Positions 35,623 to 46,549 are shown, numbered from the stretch's first letter. The stretch: 50,000 bases of DNA from Prorocentrum cordatum (GCA_963575745.1 CAUYUJ010022091.1:1-50000), one strand, 5' to 3'. The notes: generated by a model not told the origin, from the sequence alone. Translations and numbers: made by a program.

Positions 35623-35690
35623 TTCGACGACCAAGACGACGACGATCACGACGACGACGACGACGACCTCGACGACGCGAGCAGCATGTA
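35588..35690 (+). repeat. (GAC)n array
   Basis: GAC units with TTC, CAA and TCA interruptions. Confidence 0.95.
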
Positions 35691-35714
35691 GGTGACGATA
35701 TGCCCCACTGCGCC

Positions 35715-36003
35715 TGTGTACACCACAACGCTCGCGTGCACCACAGCGCGCATGTATACCACAGCGCCTGCGTACACCGCAACAACCGTGTGCAACGCAG
35801 CGCCTGTGTACACCACAATGCTTGTGTACACTTTAGCGCCAGCGTACAAGTGCACACCGCAACTACCATGTGCAACGCAGCGCCTGTTTACACCACAATG
35901 CTTGCGTGCACCGCAGCGCCTGTGCACGCCACAGCGCGTGTCTACCACAGCATCCGCGTGCAACGCAGCGCTGGTGTACACCGCAATGCCTGCGTGCATA
36001 GGA
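35715..36003 (+). repeat. 18-bp minisatellite, direct orientation
   Basis: About 15 units of an 18-base motif, such as TACACCACAATGCTTGTG and TGCAACGCAGCGCCTGTG. Because 18 is a multiple of three, all frames stay open; this is not evidence of a protein. Confidence 0.9.
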
Positions 36004-36456
36004 CAGGTAGAAGGACCATGTACGTGAGGATCTGCTGCGGGCAACTAGACGCCACGCCAGGAAATTGCTGATAATCGAATGCGACGTTCTTCCCTCCTCC
36101 CTCCTCCTCCTCCTCCACCTCCGCCTCCACCTCCTCCTCCTCCTCCTCGTCCTCCTCCTCCTCCTCCTTACCCCGTGTCGTGCGGGTTGGCGGCGCTACA
36201 GCGCACGTGCGCATCCCAGCGCGCACCGCAGAATGGTCGATTGAATCGGTCCACTTGGTTCTCGGACGGCCAATTTAGCTGGAACCTCCTGGACCCCAAA
36301 AGAGGAATTAGGGTGACGCGGGCGGACTCGGGAGGACACGTAGTTTTCAGCGGCGCTCCGTTGTCCATAAGGATTATTGTGTATTGTTTTCTGTGGAATC
36401 CACCAGCGCTCCATTTTGTCACAAGGATTCGTTCCCACATTCTATATTCAACAATG
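36004..36456. other. Spacer between inverted minisatellites
   Basis: Contains a CCT tract (36092-36172) and unique sequence without a recognised gene. Confidence 0.6.
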
Positions 36457-36742
36457 GTGCTGTGTTGCACACGGTTGCTGTGGTGCACACTGGCAACGTG
36501 GTGTACACAGGCACTGCAATGCACGCAAGCATTGTGGTGTATACTGTTGCTGTGTTGCACACGGCTGATGTGGTGAACGCAAGCGCTGTGGTGTGCACAA
36601 GAGCAGTTGTGCTCACAGGCACGGTGGCACAAACTGACGCTGTGTTGCACGCGGTTGCTGTGGTGTACATAGGCGGTGGTGTACACAGGCGCTGTGGTGC
36701 ACGCAGGCACTGTGGTGTACACAGGTGTTGTGGTGCAAATCG
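36457..36742 (-). repeat. 18-bp minisatellite, inverted orientation
   Basis: The same motif family in reverse complement (CTGTGGTGCACACTGGCA, CTGCAATGCACGCAAGCA). It forms a large imperfect inverted repeat with 35715-36003. Confidence 0.9.
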
Positions 36743-36906
36743 CCACCTACATGCTGGCGCTACCCGTCCTCCGTCATTCCTAAGCATTCCCAAACGCCGC
36801 CGGCGCGAAACGTGACGTCATCGACCCCCTCCATCCCCCCTAGATAATTGCCGTCATCGGCCGGAATAAAAAACAGGCTTCAGCCGCGTCCGCGCGCACG
36901 ACGACT

Positions 36907-36931
36907 ATGAGCGACGAGCGGCAAGCCACGA

Positions 36932-36993
<62 letters not shown>

Positions 36994-37152
36994 TGCGGAC
37001 CAGACTCCTATGCGGATTCCTACGCGGACACCTACGCGGATCCCAATGCGCACAGCGGCAGTGCTCGGAACGCACTGGGGGGCAGTGCCCGGAGCACGCT
37101 GGAGGGGGGGGCGTTACGTCATAGGGCAGGGGGGGGTGGGCGGGGGCCATGA
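36907..37152 (+). CDS. Small open frame with poly-Asp run; doubtful gene
   Basis: The frame starts at ATG with MSDERQATS, then has about 20 Asp from (GAC)n, then CGPDSYADSYADTYADPNAH, in which a short in-frame unit (SYAD/TYAD) repeats. A palindromic TGACGTCA lies about 95 bases upstream. The start context and in-frame repeat favour a small acidic protein. The microsatellite origin of much of the frame and the GC-rich tail argue against it. No family was recognised and expression is unknown. Confidence 0.22.
36935..36993 (+). repeat. (GAC)n array
   Basis: About 19 uninterrupted GAC units. Confidence 0.95.
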
Positions 37153-37242
37153 CGCCCGTCGTGCCCGAAGCAATCAAGAAACGGGCTCCAGGGGGCCCTC
37201 GCTGGGCCCCAGGGCGGTCCACAAAAGCAACTCAGGGAAAGG

Positions 37243-37404
37243 TGAAGGGGCCCTGGGACACACAAATAAATACACACAAATAAAAATACTCCCCATATTT
37301 TCCTATATTTTCTGGGTTTTTGTCTTCCCCCCCACTTCCCATATTTTCCCATATTTTCTGGGAATCGACGATTAATTGTGTCTGTGTGTTTTCTTTCCTC
37401 CTGA
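37243..37404 (+). mobile_element. Family B element, copy 5
   Basis: Nearly identical to copy 1 across the head, the duplicated CCCATATTTT block and the tail. AAAGG flanks it (37238-37242 and 37405-37409). Confidence 0.88.
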
Positions 37405-37885
37405 AAAGGGTCCAGACCTGCGGGGAACCACGTTCTGAAACAACAAAAAAAACCTCGGAAGTCTGGGGCGGATCTCCGCCCCGTCAGCAGAACCGATCTT
37501 GATGGCCCTGATAAAGAACAGGCGCAGGGACTACACAAATCGGGTCGTCGGATATCTGGGCCCCGAGCGTCCCTGAGCCTCTAGCGTCTCGAGTTTCTCC
37601 ACGCGGGGTCGCCAGAAGTCCCTGCCCTTCCAAGGCCGCCTCCTCACCCTGCGTGATCCTGTTGACGGTCCCAGGGCCCAGCGAGAGCCCCCCGCAGTCT
37701 TCGACAGCCCGGAACCCCCAAAACACCGCGACGTCTACACGGAATCGCAAACGTTGAATTTTTGTGGAAATCGGATTGCGCGACCATCCGATAGCGTCCG
37801 CGATGGTCTTGTCTTTCTACGCACTCGAAAACTCTCCACGCACGCACCGCGGCCGCAAAACTGCCCCAAAAACCTTCCGTCTTGA
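37405..37885. other. Unassigned sequence with GGCC-repeat block
   Basis: The part at 37580-37715 resembles 21218-21345 (CTCGAGTTTCTCCACGCGG and TGTTGACGGTCCCAGGGCC). No gene was seen. Confidence 0.5.
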
Positions 37886-38275
37886 CGGTCAGGATGCTCC
37901 ACGGCGATCGGCGCTGGGACCCCCCTCCCTGGCGCGCGGAGCGCTCTCCTCCTCCTCCTCCTCCTCCTCCTCCTCCTCCTCCTCCTCCTCCTCCCCTCCT
38001 CTCTCTCCCTCCGACCTCCTCCTCCTCCTCCTTCCCCTCCTCCTCCTCCTCCCTCTTCCTCCTCCCCCTCCTCCTCCTCCCTCCTCCTCCTCCCTCCTCC
38101 TGCCTCCTCCTCCTCCTCATCCTCCACCTCCCTCCTCCGCCCTCCTCCTCACCATCCTCCTCCCCTCCCCCTCTTCTCCCCCCTCCCCTCCTCCTCCTCC
38201 TCCTCCTCCAGGGGCGGCGACGGAGGCGTCGCCAGGGAGGCCCAGCGCGGACGAAATCCGCGCGGAGCTCCGACA
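37886..38275. mobile_element. Foldback element split by a (CCT)n core
   Basis: The left part CGGCGCTGGGACCCCCCTCC..GGCGCGCGGAGCGC and right part CAGGGGCGGCGACGGAGGCG..CCAGCGCGGA..ATCCGCGCGGA match the foldback at 27041-27202. Here about 270 bases of CCT (37940-38212) occupy the centre. Confidence 0.65.
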
Positions 38276-38290
38276 GTTTCTGTGCATGCC

Positions 38291-38621
38291 TCAAAGGGGC
38301 CCCAGGACACACACATAAATACACCCTGCGAAATGCTTAAGAAATCATGGGTTAAGAAATTCATAGTCTCAGAAATTGAATGTAACCCAGAACTTCTATC
38401 AAAATCTTGGGATTTACATTGAAAAATTAAGAATAATCGAGACTCTGGACGAAAACGTAGGTTTTCTTAAGCATCGCATAAGGTGTACACACACATAGAA
38501 AGATTCCCAACATTTTCCCATCTTTTCTGGGTTTCTGTCTTCCCCCCCACTTCCCATATTTTCCCATGTTTTCTGGGGAATTGCCGATGAATTGTGTCTG
38601 TGTGCTTTTTGTCCCTCCTGA
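38291..38621 (+). mobile_element. Family B element, copy 6, carrying a nested MITE
   Basis: The head TCAAAGGGGCCCCAGGACAC and tail ATTGTGTCTGTGTG..CCTCCTGA match the family. ATGCC flanks it (38286-38290 and 38622-38626). The ATAAATACACACA segment is split by the element at 38322-38485. Confidence 0.88.
38322..38485. mobile_element. Nested TA-inserting hairpin MITE
   Basis: 164 bases flanked by TA (38320-38321 and 38486-38487). The ends CACCCTGCGAAATGCTTAAG and CTTAAGCATCGCATAAGGTG pair. Inner AGTCTC/GAGACT and GAATGTAACCC/GGGATTTACATTG pairs extend the stem over nearly its full length. The uninterrupted host sequence is known from other family B copies, so the insertion point is exact. Confidence 0.9.
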
Positions 38622-38633
38622 ATGCCGCGCTGT

Positions 38634-38833
38634 GTCGGCGGCGAGCCCGGGGGGAAGTGAGAAAGAGAACGGCTTCTCCGAAGGCGGCGGGGCTTCTCAG
38701 AAGCCCTCGCGCCTTCTGAGAAGTAATGCCGTGTCTTCGGGGAAGGCTCAGGGAACTTCTCAGAAGGGGGGGGGACTTCCAAGCCTTCTGAGAAGGCCCG
38801 CCCCTTCTCACTTCCCCCACGGGCTCGCCGCCG
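38634..38833. mobile_element. Foldback element, GGCGGCGCGC-related family, copy 4
   Basis: Arms TCGGCGGCGAGCCCGGGGG..GAAGTGAGAA pair with TTCTCACTTCCCCCACGGG..CTCGCCGCCGA. Inner CTTCTCAGAAG-type blocks are repeated four times. A GTGTTCCTCGAGTCGCAG flank follows. Confidence 0.75.
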
Positions 38834-38881
38834 ATTGTGTTCCTCGAGTCGCAGAACCAACGAACGAGCATGCCGCGTGTT

Positions 38882-39180
38882 GGCGGCGTGCACAGGGGGG
38901 CAGGGCAAGGGGAACGCTTCTTAGGAGGCCGCCTCCCAGAAGGCGCCGGCCCTACACCTGTAGAGAAGGCCCGCGCCTTCTGAGAAGCAGGGCTGCTTCT
39001 CAGTAGCCTTCTGCGCCGCCCAGCGCTGTGCTCCTCGCGTCGCAGGGCCAACGACCACACCCGAAAACCTTCGGCATCTTGGGCGGCGCCTCCCTGGCAG
39101 ACCCGCGCCTCCTGCCAAGGAGCCTCCTCCCCCTCCCCTCTCTGCCCCCCCTCCCTGCCGCGCGCCGCCAAGCGCCGTGT
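38882..39180. mobile_element. Foldback family copies 5 and 6 (tandem, partly degraded)
   Basis: One degraded hairpin spans about 38882-39021 and a half-copy spans 39075-39172. Each block is followed by the flank GTGYTCCTCGNGNCGCAG..CAACGA (38837, 39027 and 39177), so foldback plus flank appears to have been amplified in tandem. Confidence 0.55.
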
Positions 39181-39254
39181 TCCTCGAGGCGCAGAGGCAA
39201 CGAACGCACCCCCAGACGTCCTCCGTGATGATCTTCTCGGCCCGCGGCCCCAGA

Positions 39255-39788
39255 GCTCCCTCCTCCTCCTCCCTCCCTCCTCCTCCTCCTCCTCCTCCTC
39301 CCCTCTCCTCCCCTCCTCCTCCTCCCCCTCTCCTCCTCCTCCTCCTCCTCCTCCTCCCTCCATCTCCTCCTCCTCCTCCTCCCCCCTCCTCCCCCTCCCC
39401 CTCCTCCTCCTCATCCTCCTCCTCCCCTCTCCTCCCTCTCCTCCTCCTCCTCCCTCCTCCTCCCCTCCTCCCCCTCCACCCCCCCCCTTCCCCTCCCCCT
39501 CCCCCTCCCCTCCCCCTCCCCCCTCCCCATCCCCCTCCCTCCCCCCCCCCTCCCCCCCCCACCTCCTTCCCCTCCTCCTCCTCCTACCTCCTCCCCCTCC
39601 TCCTCCTCATCCTCCCTCCTCCTCCTCCTCCTCCCCCTTCCTTCCTCCTCCTCCTTCCTCCTCCTCTCTCATGCTCATCTCTGCACCTGTGGCACACCCC
39701 AGTAACAAAAAGTAGCTCCTCCTCCTCCTCCCCTCCTTCTCCTCCTCCCTCCTCCTCCTCCTCCTCCCTCCTCCTCCTCCTCCCTGGG
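39255..39788. repeat. (CCT)n array with C-runs
   Basis: Over 500 bases of CCT/CCCT, broken at 39670-39715 by a unique scrap. Confidence 0.95.
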
Positions 39789-40340
39789 GGCCAGTCTGCG
39801 TCCCAGACCAACTTTTGATGGCCCCAGGACCCGCTGACGGACCCCAGAGGCCGACATCGATCAAAAGCACCCGGATGGACAATATCACATCGACGGATTT
39901 CTGGGCCCGAAGACAACTTTCGACGTGCCCTCGCCGTCGCTCCGACGTCCACTCCCCGTGGATTTGCCGGTATCTTGCGTGCTGTTTTGGGCAAGATGAT
40001 CCAGGATGCTCTTCGGTGGTCTTCGCAGAGGAAAACCCTGAGATCTGGCCTTGCCAACCACATAACGAGAAATCGCGATCAGAGTCCCGACCGCCATCTC
40101 TTTGTACTATTTGTCGAGCCAGATCGATATGTGAGGGCCCCGGGGCCCGAAAAAATCGAAGACGCCTGGCTCGAACAGAAATGCGACTCTGACATGATCG
40201 CGTCGGGAAAAAAATCCGCCGACCCTTTGGGGTCACGGCGTGTGAGATGCTTCCCCCTCCCCAAAGCCTTCCCCGGGGGGCCTTGTCCGGCCGGTTTGGA
40301 GGGGGGATGGGGGAGGGAAGGGGCAAATCCATCATCCGCA
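39789..40340. other. Unassigned sequence before the 374-bp satellite
   Basis: Carries GGCC-repeat blocks (TTGATGGCCCCAGGACCC at about 39817). No gene was seen. Confidence 0.5.
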
Positions 40341-40344
40341 CACT

Positions 40345-41935
40345 TGGAGCCCCAGGAAGCCCCAAAACGGGCCAAAACGGTTCCAAAGGTTCCCGGAACG
40401 GTCCAAGAGAGCTACGAATCGACGGAAGATCGCGCCAAAACGCCGAAGACTGCCTCCACACGGCTCCATACGTCCTCAAGACGTTTCAAACAATATTACG
40501 AGGCGCCCCAAAGAGGCCTTCCAGAAGCAAAAATCGTCCCATCCCCTACGGAAAACGTACATTTTCACCACATTCGCCCATTCGGCTTCCACGCCGCGCA
40601 AAACGGCCCAACAAACCTCCAAGATCGACCCCTGTCACCCGAAGAGGCTCCCAAGAAGGCTCCAAGATGCCTTCCGGGCGATCTGCGAAGGCCCCCGAAA
40701 CCATGGCAACGGCCCAGGAAAACCGCAGGACGGTCCCAAGAGGGCTCCAAAACGGGGCAAGAGGGCCCCCAAAGGCTGTCCGGACGGCCCACGCGGGGGA
40801 CGATTCGGTCCAAACCGCCCAAGATCGCCGTCAAAGGTCCCATGGGTATCCAAGACGCTTGAAAACGCGACCACGAGGCGCTCCAAGAAGGCCCCCACAA
40901 GCAAAAATCGTCCCATTCCCTAGGTGAAACGCACATGTTCAGCACATTCGCTTCTTGGGCTTTCACGAGGCCCACAACGGCCCAACAAACCTCCAAGATC
41001 GACCCCTGTCACCCGAAGAGGCTCCCAAGAAGGCTCCAAGATGCCTTCCGGGCGATCTGCGAAGGCCCCCGAAACCATGGCAACGGCCCAGGAAAACCGC
41101 AGGACGGTCCCAAGAGGGCTCCAAAACGGGGCAAGAGGGCCCCCAAAGGCTGTCCAGACGGCCCACGCGGGGGACGATTCGGTCCAAACCGCCCAAGATC
41201 GCGGTCAAAGGTCCCATGGGTGTCCAACACGCTTGAAAACGCGACCACGAGGCGCTCCAAGAAGGCCCCGACAAGCAAAAATCGTCCCATTCCCTAGGTG
41301 AAACGCACATGTTCAGCACATTCGCTTCTTGGGCTTTCACGAGGCCCACAACGGCCCAACAAACCTCCAAGATCGACCCCTGTCACCCGAAGAGGCTCCC
41401 AAGAAGGCTCCAAGACGCCTTCCGGGCGATCTGCGAAGGCCCCCGAAACCATGGCAACGGCCCAGGAAAACCGCAGGACGGTCCCAAGAGGGCTCCAAAA
41501 CGGGCCAAGAGGGCTTCCAAAGGCTGTCTGGACGGCCCACGGGACGGACGATTCGGTCCAAGCCGCCCACGATTGCCTCCAGGGCGTCCAAAACGCTTGC
41601 GTACGCGACCACGCGGCGCTCCAAGAAGGCCCCCACAAGCAAAAATGGTCCCATTCCATTAGTAAAAACGTACATTTTCCGCACATTCGCTTCTAGGGCT
41701 TTCACGAGGCCCACAACGGCCCAGCAAACCTCCAAGATCGACCTCTGGCACCCCAAGAGACTCTCCAAAAGGCTCCACGACGGCCTCTGGGCGCCCCACG
41801 ACGGCCCCAGAAACCATAGCAACGGCCCGGGGGAACGGCAGGACGGTCCTAAGAAGGCTCAAAAACGTGTCTAGAGGGGCCTCACAGGCTGTCCGGATAG
41901 GCCACGGGGGGGACGATTGCTGCCGCCCCAAAGGG
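40345..41935. repeat. 374-bp satellite array
   Basis: Three fuller units start at GCAAAAATCG/TGG (40527, 40901, 41275) with periods of 374, 374 and 364. A fourth partial unit runs from 41639 to about 41935, and a diverged partial unit lies at 40345-40526. The two central units are almost identical. The period is not a multiple of three, so the same DNA is read in different frames in successive units; it is not a protein repeat. Confidence 0.92.
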
Positions 41936-43415
41936 TCGGCGGTGTGGCGTAAGCCAATGAATCATGCAGGACGGGAGGTTTTTGGCTGCCTTCGGCCTCG
42001 GGGGGCCCTCGCCGGGCCTCGGAAGGCAGCCGGGGCGCGGCGCTACATCGCGCACGGCGCCCGGGCGCGCCAGAGAGAGCCGGCAGACGGCTCTGCCGGG
42101 CGGGCGGCGGGCCCTCGGGGGGGCGGAACTTGGGCGTCGCGGGGCCTCTCTCCCCGTCCTCCTGCCTCGCTCCGCCTCTCCTCCTCTCCCTGCTTCCCGC
42201 GCCCGCCCTCGGCGGGGCAAGGGGTGCTGCACCCCCCCGGGCCGGATGGCCCCGGGCGGGCCCGTCCGCGGGCAGCCGATCCGATCCGATGTCTCCCTCT
42301 GTCGCCCTCCCTCCTCCCCTCCCCAGGCCCCCCGGCAATGCTCTATTCCCCGGTTCGACGGTTCAAACGCGGGATAAAATCGGGAGGGGGGCGTCCAAGA
42401 GGGGGGGGGGCAAATCATGACCGGCGGCATGTGCGCGGCCCAGCGGGAGGGCCAGGGACGTAATGAAATAAGAAGAGGCGCCATGAAATCTAGGGAAATA
42501 TCATGGCCCACGCCATGATATCCAACCCCCCCTAATCATCACCCGCCTCTTTGCCGCCCCGATAAAATGACATCCCCCGGTAGATCGGGGAAAAGAGCAG
42601 GGACCGGAGAACCTTGCGCCTATGAAACGTATCCCACCAGCCCGCTGGGCGCAGGTGGTCTAAGGAGATCCTTTTCCCTCTTCCAGACGAAACCCTCTTC
42701 CTCTACGGGGAGGGGTTTATCACTGCTCCCTATTAATACACCCACCCACCCACCCGGCCGGCGGCCAACCCGGAACAATGCCACCCCCCCCCCACCATCC
42801 ATGTCAAAAAACACTACAAAACACACTCTGCATCCACATTCAGAGCATGGGCGGCCGCCCCGTGACCACTTTGCATTAATATTTTACAAGGACGGCTGGG
42901 GCACCGGCAAATCCCACGTGCCTTCTGGCCGCGGGTGGTCGTCCAGGCTGGTCCCAAGAGGCTCTCCTGGGCATCCGGGAGGCCCTCAAGAGTAGCCTAA
43001 AACCGAAGACCCATCAAAAGAGGCCCAAGAGGACCCGAATACCTCCCAACACCACCGCAACATGTCCCGAAGAGGACCCTGAGGGGACACCAGCAGCACT
43101 GGCACCAGCAACAGCAGCAGTAGCACCAGCAGCCCTGGCAACAACAGCGGAACTACGATTGTCCCGTCGGGACCTTTGCATTGGTATTTGACAGAACTTT
43201 TTCGGGGGTTCAAACCTTTGGTCTTTTGGCCCGGTGTTACTTGTGTGTTGGGAGGGCGGGTGGGTGTGGGCTACACGGCTTGCTCCTTGTAGGAGTCATG
43301 ACCCCTCCCCCTACCCCCCTGGAGTTTTTCCCAACCGCCCTGTGGTGTTGGGTCCTCGTTTTGAAGAGGCAACGCCCCGCGCTTCCTCCTCCTTCTTCCT
43401 CCCTCCTCCCCTCCT
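41936..43415. other. Unassigned sequence
   Basis: GGCC-repeat block and a hairpin (GGCTGCCTTCGG..CGGAAGGCAGCC) at 41984-42031. Also a short palindrome ATATCATGGCCCACGCCATGATAT-type at about 42506, a CACCC run near 42735, and CAG/AGC-rich sequence at 43090-43150. TTTGCATTRATATTT-like motifs recur at 42870 and 43172. No gene was recognised. Confidence 0.45.
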
Positions 43416-43570
43416 CTCATCATCATCATCATCATCATCACCATCATCATTGTAATCATCATCATCATCATCATCATCACCATCGTCATCATCGACGTCA
43501 TCATCATCATCATCAACATCATCATCATCAACATCATCACCATCAACATCAGCATCATCAACACCATCAC
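43416..43570 (+). repeat. (CAT)n array
   Basis: CAT/ATC units with CGT, AAC and ACC interruptions. Confidence 0.95.
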
Positions 43571-44440
43571 ACGCTTCGTTGCTCCATACGGAGCTCCACC
43601 GAAGGTCCCAATGGCGCGGTTGGCATGCGTTCCCCCCCCCCCCAGTACAGCGTTTCGTGGCCCCACGGGGAGCGCCACCGAAGGTCTCCGTGGCGCAGTC
43701 CGCATGCGTCTCCCCCACCCAGTACAATGTTTCGTGGCCCCATATGGGTTTCCGCCGAAGGTCCCAGTGGCACAATCCGCATGCGTTCCCGCCACTCATG
43801 TCGGCACACCGCTCACACGTTTCGTGGCCCCATAGGAGCTCTGCCGACGGTCCCAGTGGCACAGTTCGCATGCGTCCCCGCCACTCATTTCGGCACACCC
43901 CTCACACGCTTCGTGGCCCCATGGGAGTTCCGCCGAAGGTCCCAATGGCACAGTTCGTATGCGTCCCCGCTACTCATCTCTGCACACCCCTCACACGCTT
44001 CGTGGCCCCATAGGAGCTCCGCCGAAGGTCCCACTGGCGCAATTCGCATGCGTCCCCGCCAATCATTTCGGCACCCCATAGGAGCTCCGCCGAAAGTCCC
44101 AGTGGCACAGTCCGCATGCGTCCCCGCCACTCATTTCGGCACACCCCTCACCCGTTTCGTGGCCCCATCGGAGTTCCGCCGAAGGTCCCGGTAGCACAGT
44201 CCGCATGCGTCCCCGCCACTCATTTCGGCACACCCCTCACCCGTTTCGTGGCCCCATAGGAGTTCCGCCGAAGGTCCCCGTGGCACAGTCCGCATGCGTC
44301 CCCGCCACTCATTTCGGCGCACCCCTCGCACGTTTCGTGGCCCCATAGGAGCTCCGCCGAAGGTCCCAATGGCACAATCCGTATGCGTCCCCGCCTTTCG
44401 GCCCACCCCTCACACGCGTCGTGGCCCCAGAGGGACCTGT
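43570..44440 (+). repeat. About 89-bp satellite array
   Basis: TTTCGTGGCCCCATA-like blocks recur at about 43656, 43733, 43823, 43912, 44001, 44158, 44247, 44336 and 44420, mostly 89 apart. Each is followed by CCGCCGAAGGTCCC, CATGCGTCCCCGCC and CATTTCGGCACACCCCT. One unit near 44070 is collapsed. A diverged orphan lies at about 45345-45410. Confidence 0.92.
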
Positions 44441-44454
44441 GGCGCAGTCCGCCG

Positions 44455-44646
44455 CGCATCGAGTTCTTCCTGGCAAGGCCGCCGGAGGGCTTGCGGAAGC
44501 AGCTGGAGCAGTTTGCTGCGCGCACGAAGCGGCGCAGGAGGGAGGCGACGGCCCTCGCCAGGGAGCTGGGCTTCACCGAGTTCATCCGAGGCTTGATCAG
44601 AGGAGCGGCCCGCCCGAGCCCCGCCGTCTCTCGACGGTCTGACTAA
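44455..44646 (+). CDS. Candidate exon or small-gene fragment next to satellites
   Basis: A plus frame reads RIEFFLARPPEGLRKQLEQF, then AARTKRRRREATALARELGF and TEFIRGLIRGAARPSPAV, ending at TGA. The charge and hydrophobic spacing suggest two amphipathic helices joined by a basic patch, unlike the satellites on both sides. There is no start codon of its own: the upstream in-frame ATG lies in the 89-bp satellite. No family was recognised. It could be a gene fragment caught between arrays. Confidence 0.3.
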   Translation, partial: RIEFFLARPPEGLRKQLEQFAARTKRRRREATALARELGFTEFIRGLIRGAARPSPAVSRRSD

Positions 44647-45130
44647 TTTTTTGGCCTCGCGCCGCGGACGATCCGCGCGCGACGCTGGGGCCCTCTCGGG
44701 GCGACCGGCGCGCGTCGCAGGAACTCCGTGGTGCGTTCTGCCCAGCGCCTCGTTCACCCGTCGTCGTTCTGCCCAGCGGCAAGAGCCTCGCCGGCTATCA
44801 GCCAGCCAGCTAGCTCTCTTTGCTACGCGCAGCGGACGACCTGCGCGCGTCGCTGGGACCCCTCCGGGGTGACCAGCGCGCGTCGCGGTGACTCCGCGCT
44901 GCTTTCTGCCCAGCGCCTCGCTCGCCCGTCGTCGCTCTGCCCAGCGGCAAGATCCTTGCCCGGTATCAGCCAGCCAGCTAGCTCTCTTTGCTCCGCGCAG
45001 CGGACGACCCGCGCGCGTCGCTGGGACCCCTCCGGAGCGACCTGCGCGCATCGCGGGGGCTCCGCGGGGGGCGCGCCGACATTGGCGTCGCGGCGCGCGG
45101 GCGATGCCGTCGGGGAGTCCTGGGGAAGCT
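44647..45130. repeat. 168-bp tandem repeat, three units
   Basis: CAGCCAGCCAGCTAGCTCTC recurs at 44799 and 44967, a period of 168 (56 codons). CGCGCGTCGC, CTGCCCAGCGCCTCG and CTGCCCAGCGGCAAGA blocks repeat in register. Both strands therefore have long open frames. No protein family was seen. Confidence 0.88.
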
Positions 45131-46317
45131 CCTTGCGGCCACGCCCAGCGTCACGAGTACTCAAAGGCAGTCATTCTCAAACTATTGACGTTCATATAAA
45201 ATGACACCATGCTTTGCCATACTCGCATTCATGCGCGTAGACTCGCTCGCACGCAGATTCACTCACAATCAGACGCACTCGCGCTCAGATTCACCCGCGC
45301 TCACTCCCTACGTACTCAGATCAATCGTTTTCGTTCGCGTTGTGTACCACGCCACTCATTTCGGCACACCCCTAGCACGGTTCGCTGCCTCATAGGGATC
45401 ACCACCGAAAATGTGAATCACAATTACGGTACTCACACCTGCATATGGTTGGGTCCTGCGTGAAGCTAATTTTCGGGGGCCCGCGAAGTGTCAGGGCGTC
45501 CATAACGGCCTTAATCACTGGTTTTACTAAGATTTCGGCCCCATGTTGGCATCTTTGGGGGGGGCTGAACGTTACACCATCACCTCCTTTGATCGATGGC
45601 CTTCAAGATGGCCCCAAGAGGCCTTCCACGGCTCCCAAAAGGGCCCCAAGAGAGCCCCACGAGGGCCCCAAGACCCCTAAAAGAGCCCCAAGAGAGCTCT
45701 AACACCCTCCCAAAGAGCCCCAAGAGAGCTCCAAAAGGCGATTTTGAGGGCTCCTGGGACGGGGCCGAAATCAAGGACCCCCCATCTTTTGATCGATGCT
45801 CTCCTAGATGGCCCCAACAGGCCTTCCAGGGCACCAGCCGCAGCACCAGCAGAGGCAGCAACAACATCAGCAGCACCAGCAGCAGCACCACCACCAGCTG
45901 ATGGCTGAGAAGTCCCACCAGCCCTTTGGGCGACAAATGGTCTGAAGGATAATGAGGAAGACATAAAGCGGAAGCACTTGGCAATATGCTTTGTATTGGA
46001 AGCGGGAGTACGTGTTCACGCGCAACTGGTGACATCTCAGCGACGGGGCCTCGAATGCGATTTTAAGCCTTCACCTCACTCAGCTCACTCACTCGACGAT
46101 TCATCCTGGTTGCTCGCTTTGCTTCCCTAGATGTGTCCTTTCGTCCCTTTTCCCGTCAGCTCTCGTGGACAGGGCGTCTGGATGGGCTGGTGGAGATACA
46201 CGGAGCCTGAAGACTTTATGTGTCGTCCATGCATAAACCGAAGAACAAGATCACTAACCTCAGCATGGCCGCGCAAGTTGCAGGAAAAATGACCGGGAAA
46301 TAATCCAACTGCCTGGA
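45131..46317. other. Unassigned sequence with short internal repeats
   Basis: Contains CACTCGC/ACTCAC-type short repeats (45215-45320) and the orphan 89-bp unit. A duplicated TTTGATCGATG..AGATGGCCCCAA segment (45588 and 45786) brackets CCCCAAGAGAG minisatellite units. A CAGCAGCACCA stretch lies near 45840-45900. No gene was seen. Confidence 0.5.
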
Positions 46318-46363
46318 AAGAGTAGTAGTAGTCGTAGTCGCAGTGGTAGTAGTGGTAGTAGTG

Positions 46364-46398
<35 letters not shown>

Positions 46399-46493
46399 CG
46401 TCGTAGTCGTAGTAGTAGTAGTAGTAGTAGTAGTAGTATAATTATTATTATTAGTAGTAGTAGTAGTGATAGTAATACTAATAGTAAAAGTAA

Positions 46494-46549
<56 letters not shown>

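Noticed and set aside
35715-36742. His/Cys/Val-repeat proteins over the 18-bp minisatellites
   Set aside because: The 18-bp period keeps every frame open. There is no start context and the reverse array gives equally long frames.
40345-41935. Tandem-repeat protein encoded by the 374-bp array
   Set aside because: The period is not a multiple of three and the frame changes between units.
40345-45130. CRISPR-like arrays
   Set aside because: The repeats are long (89-374 bp), directly abutting and without unique spacers, in a eukaryotic context.
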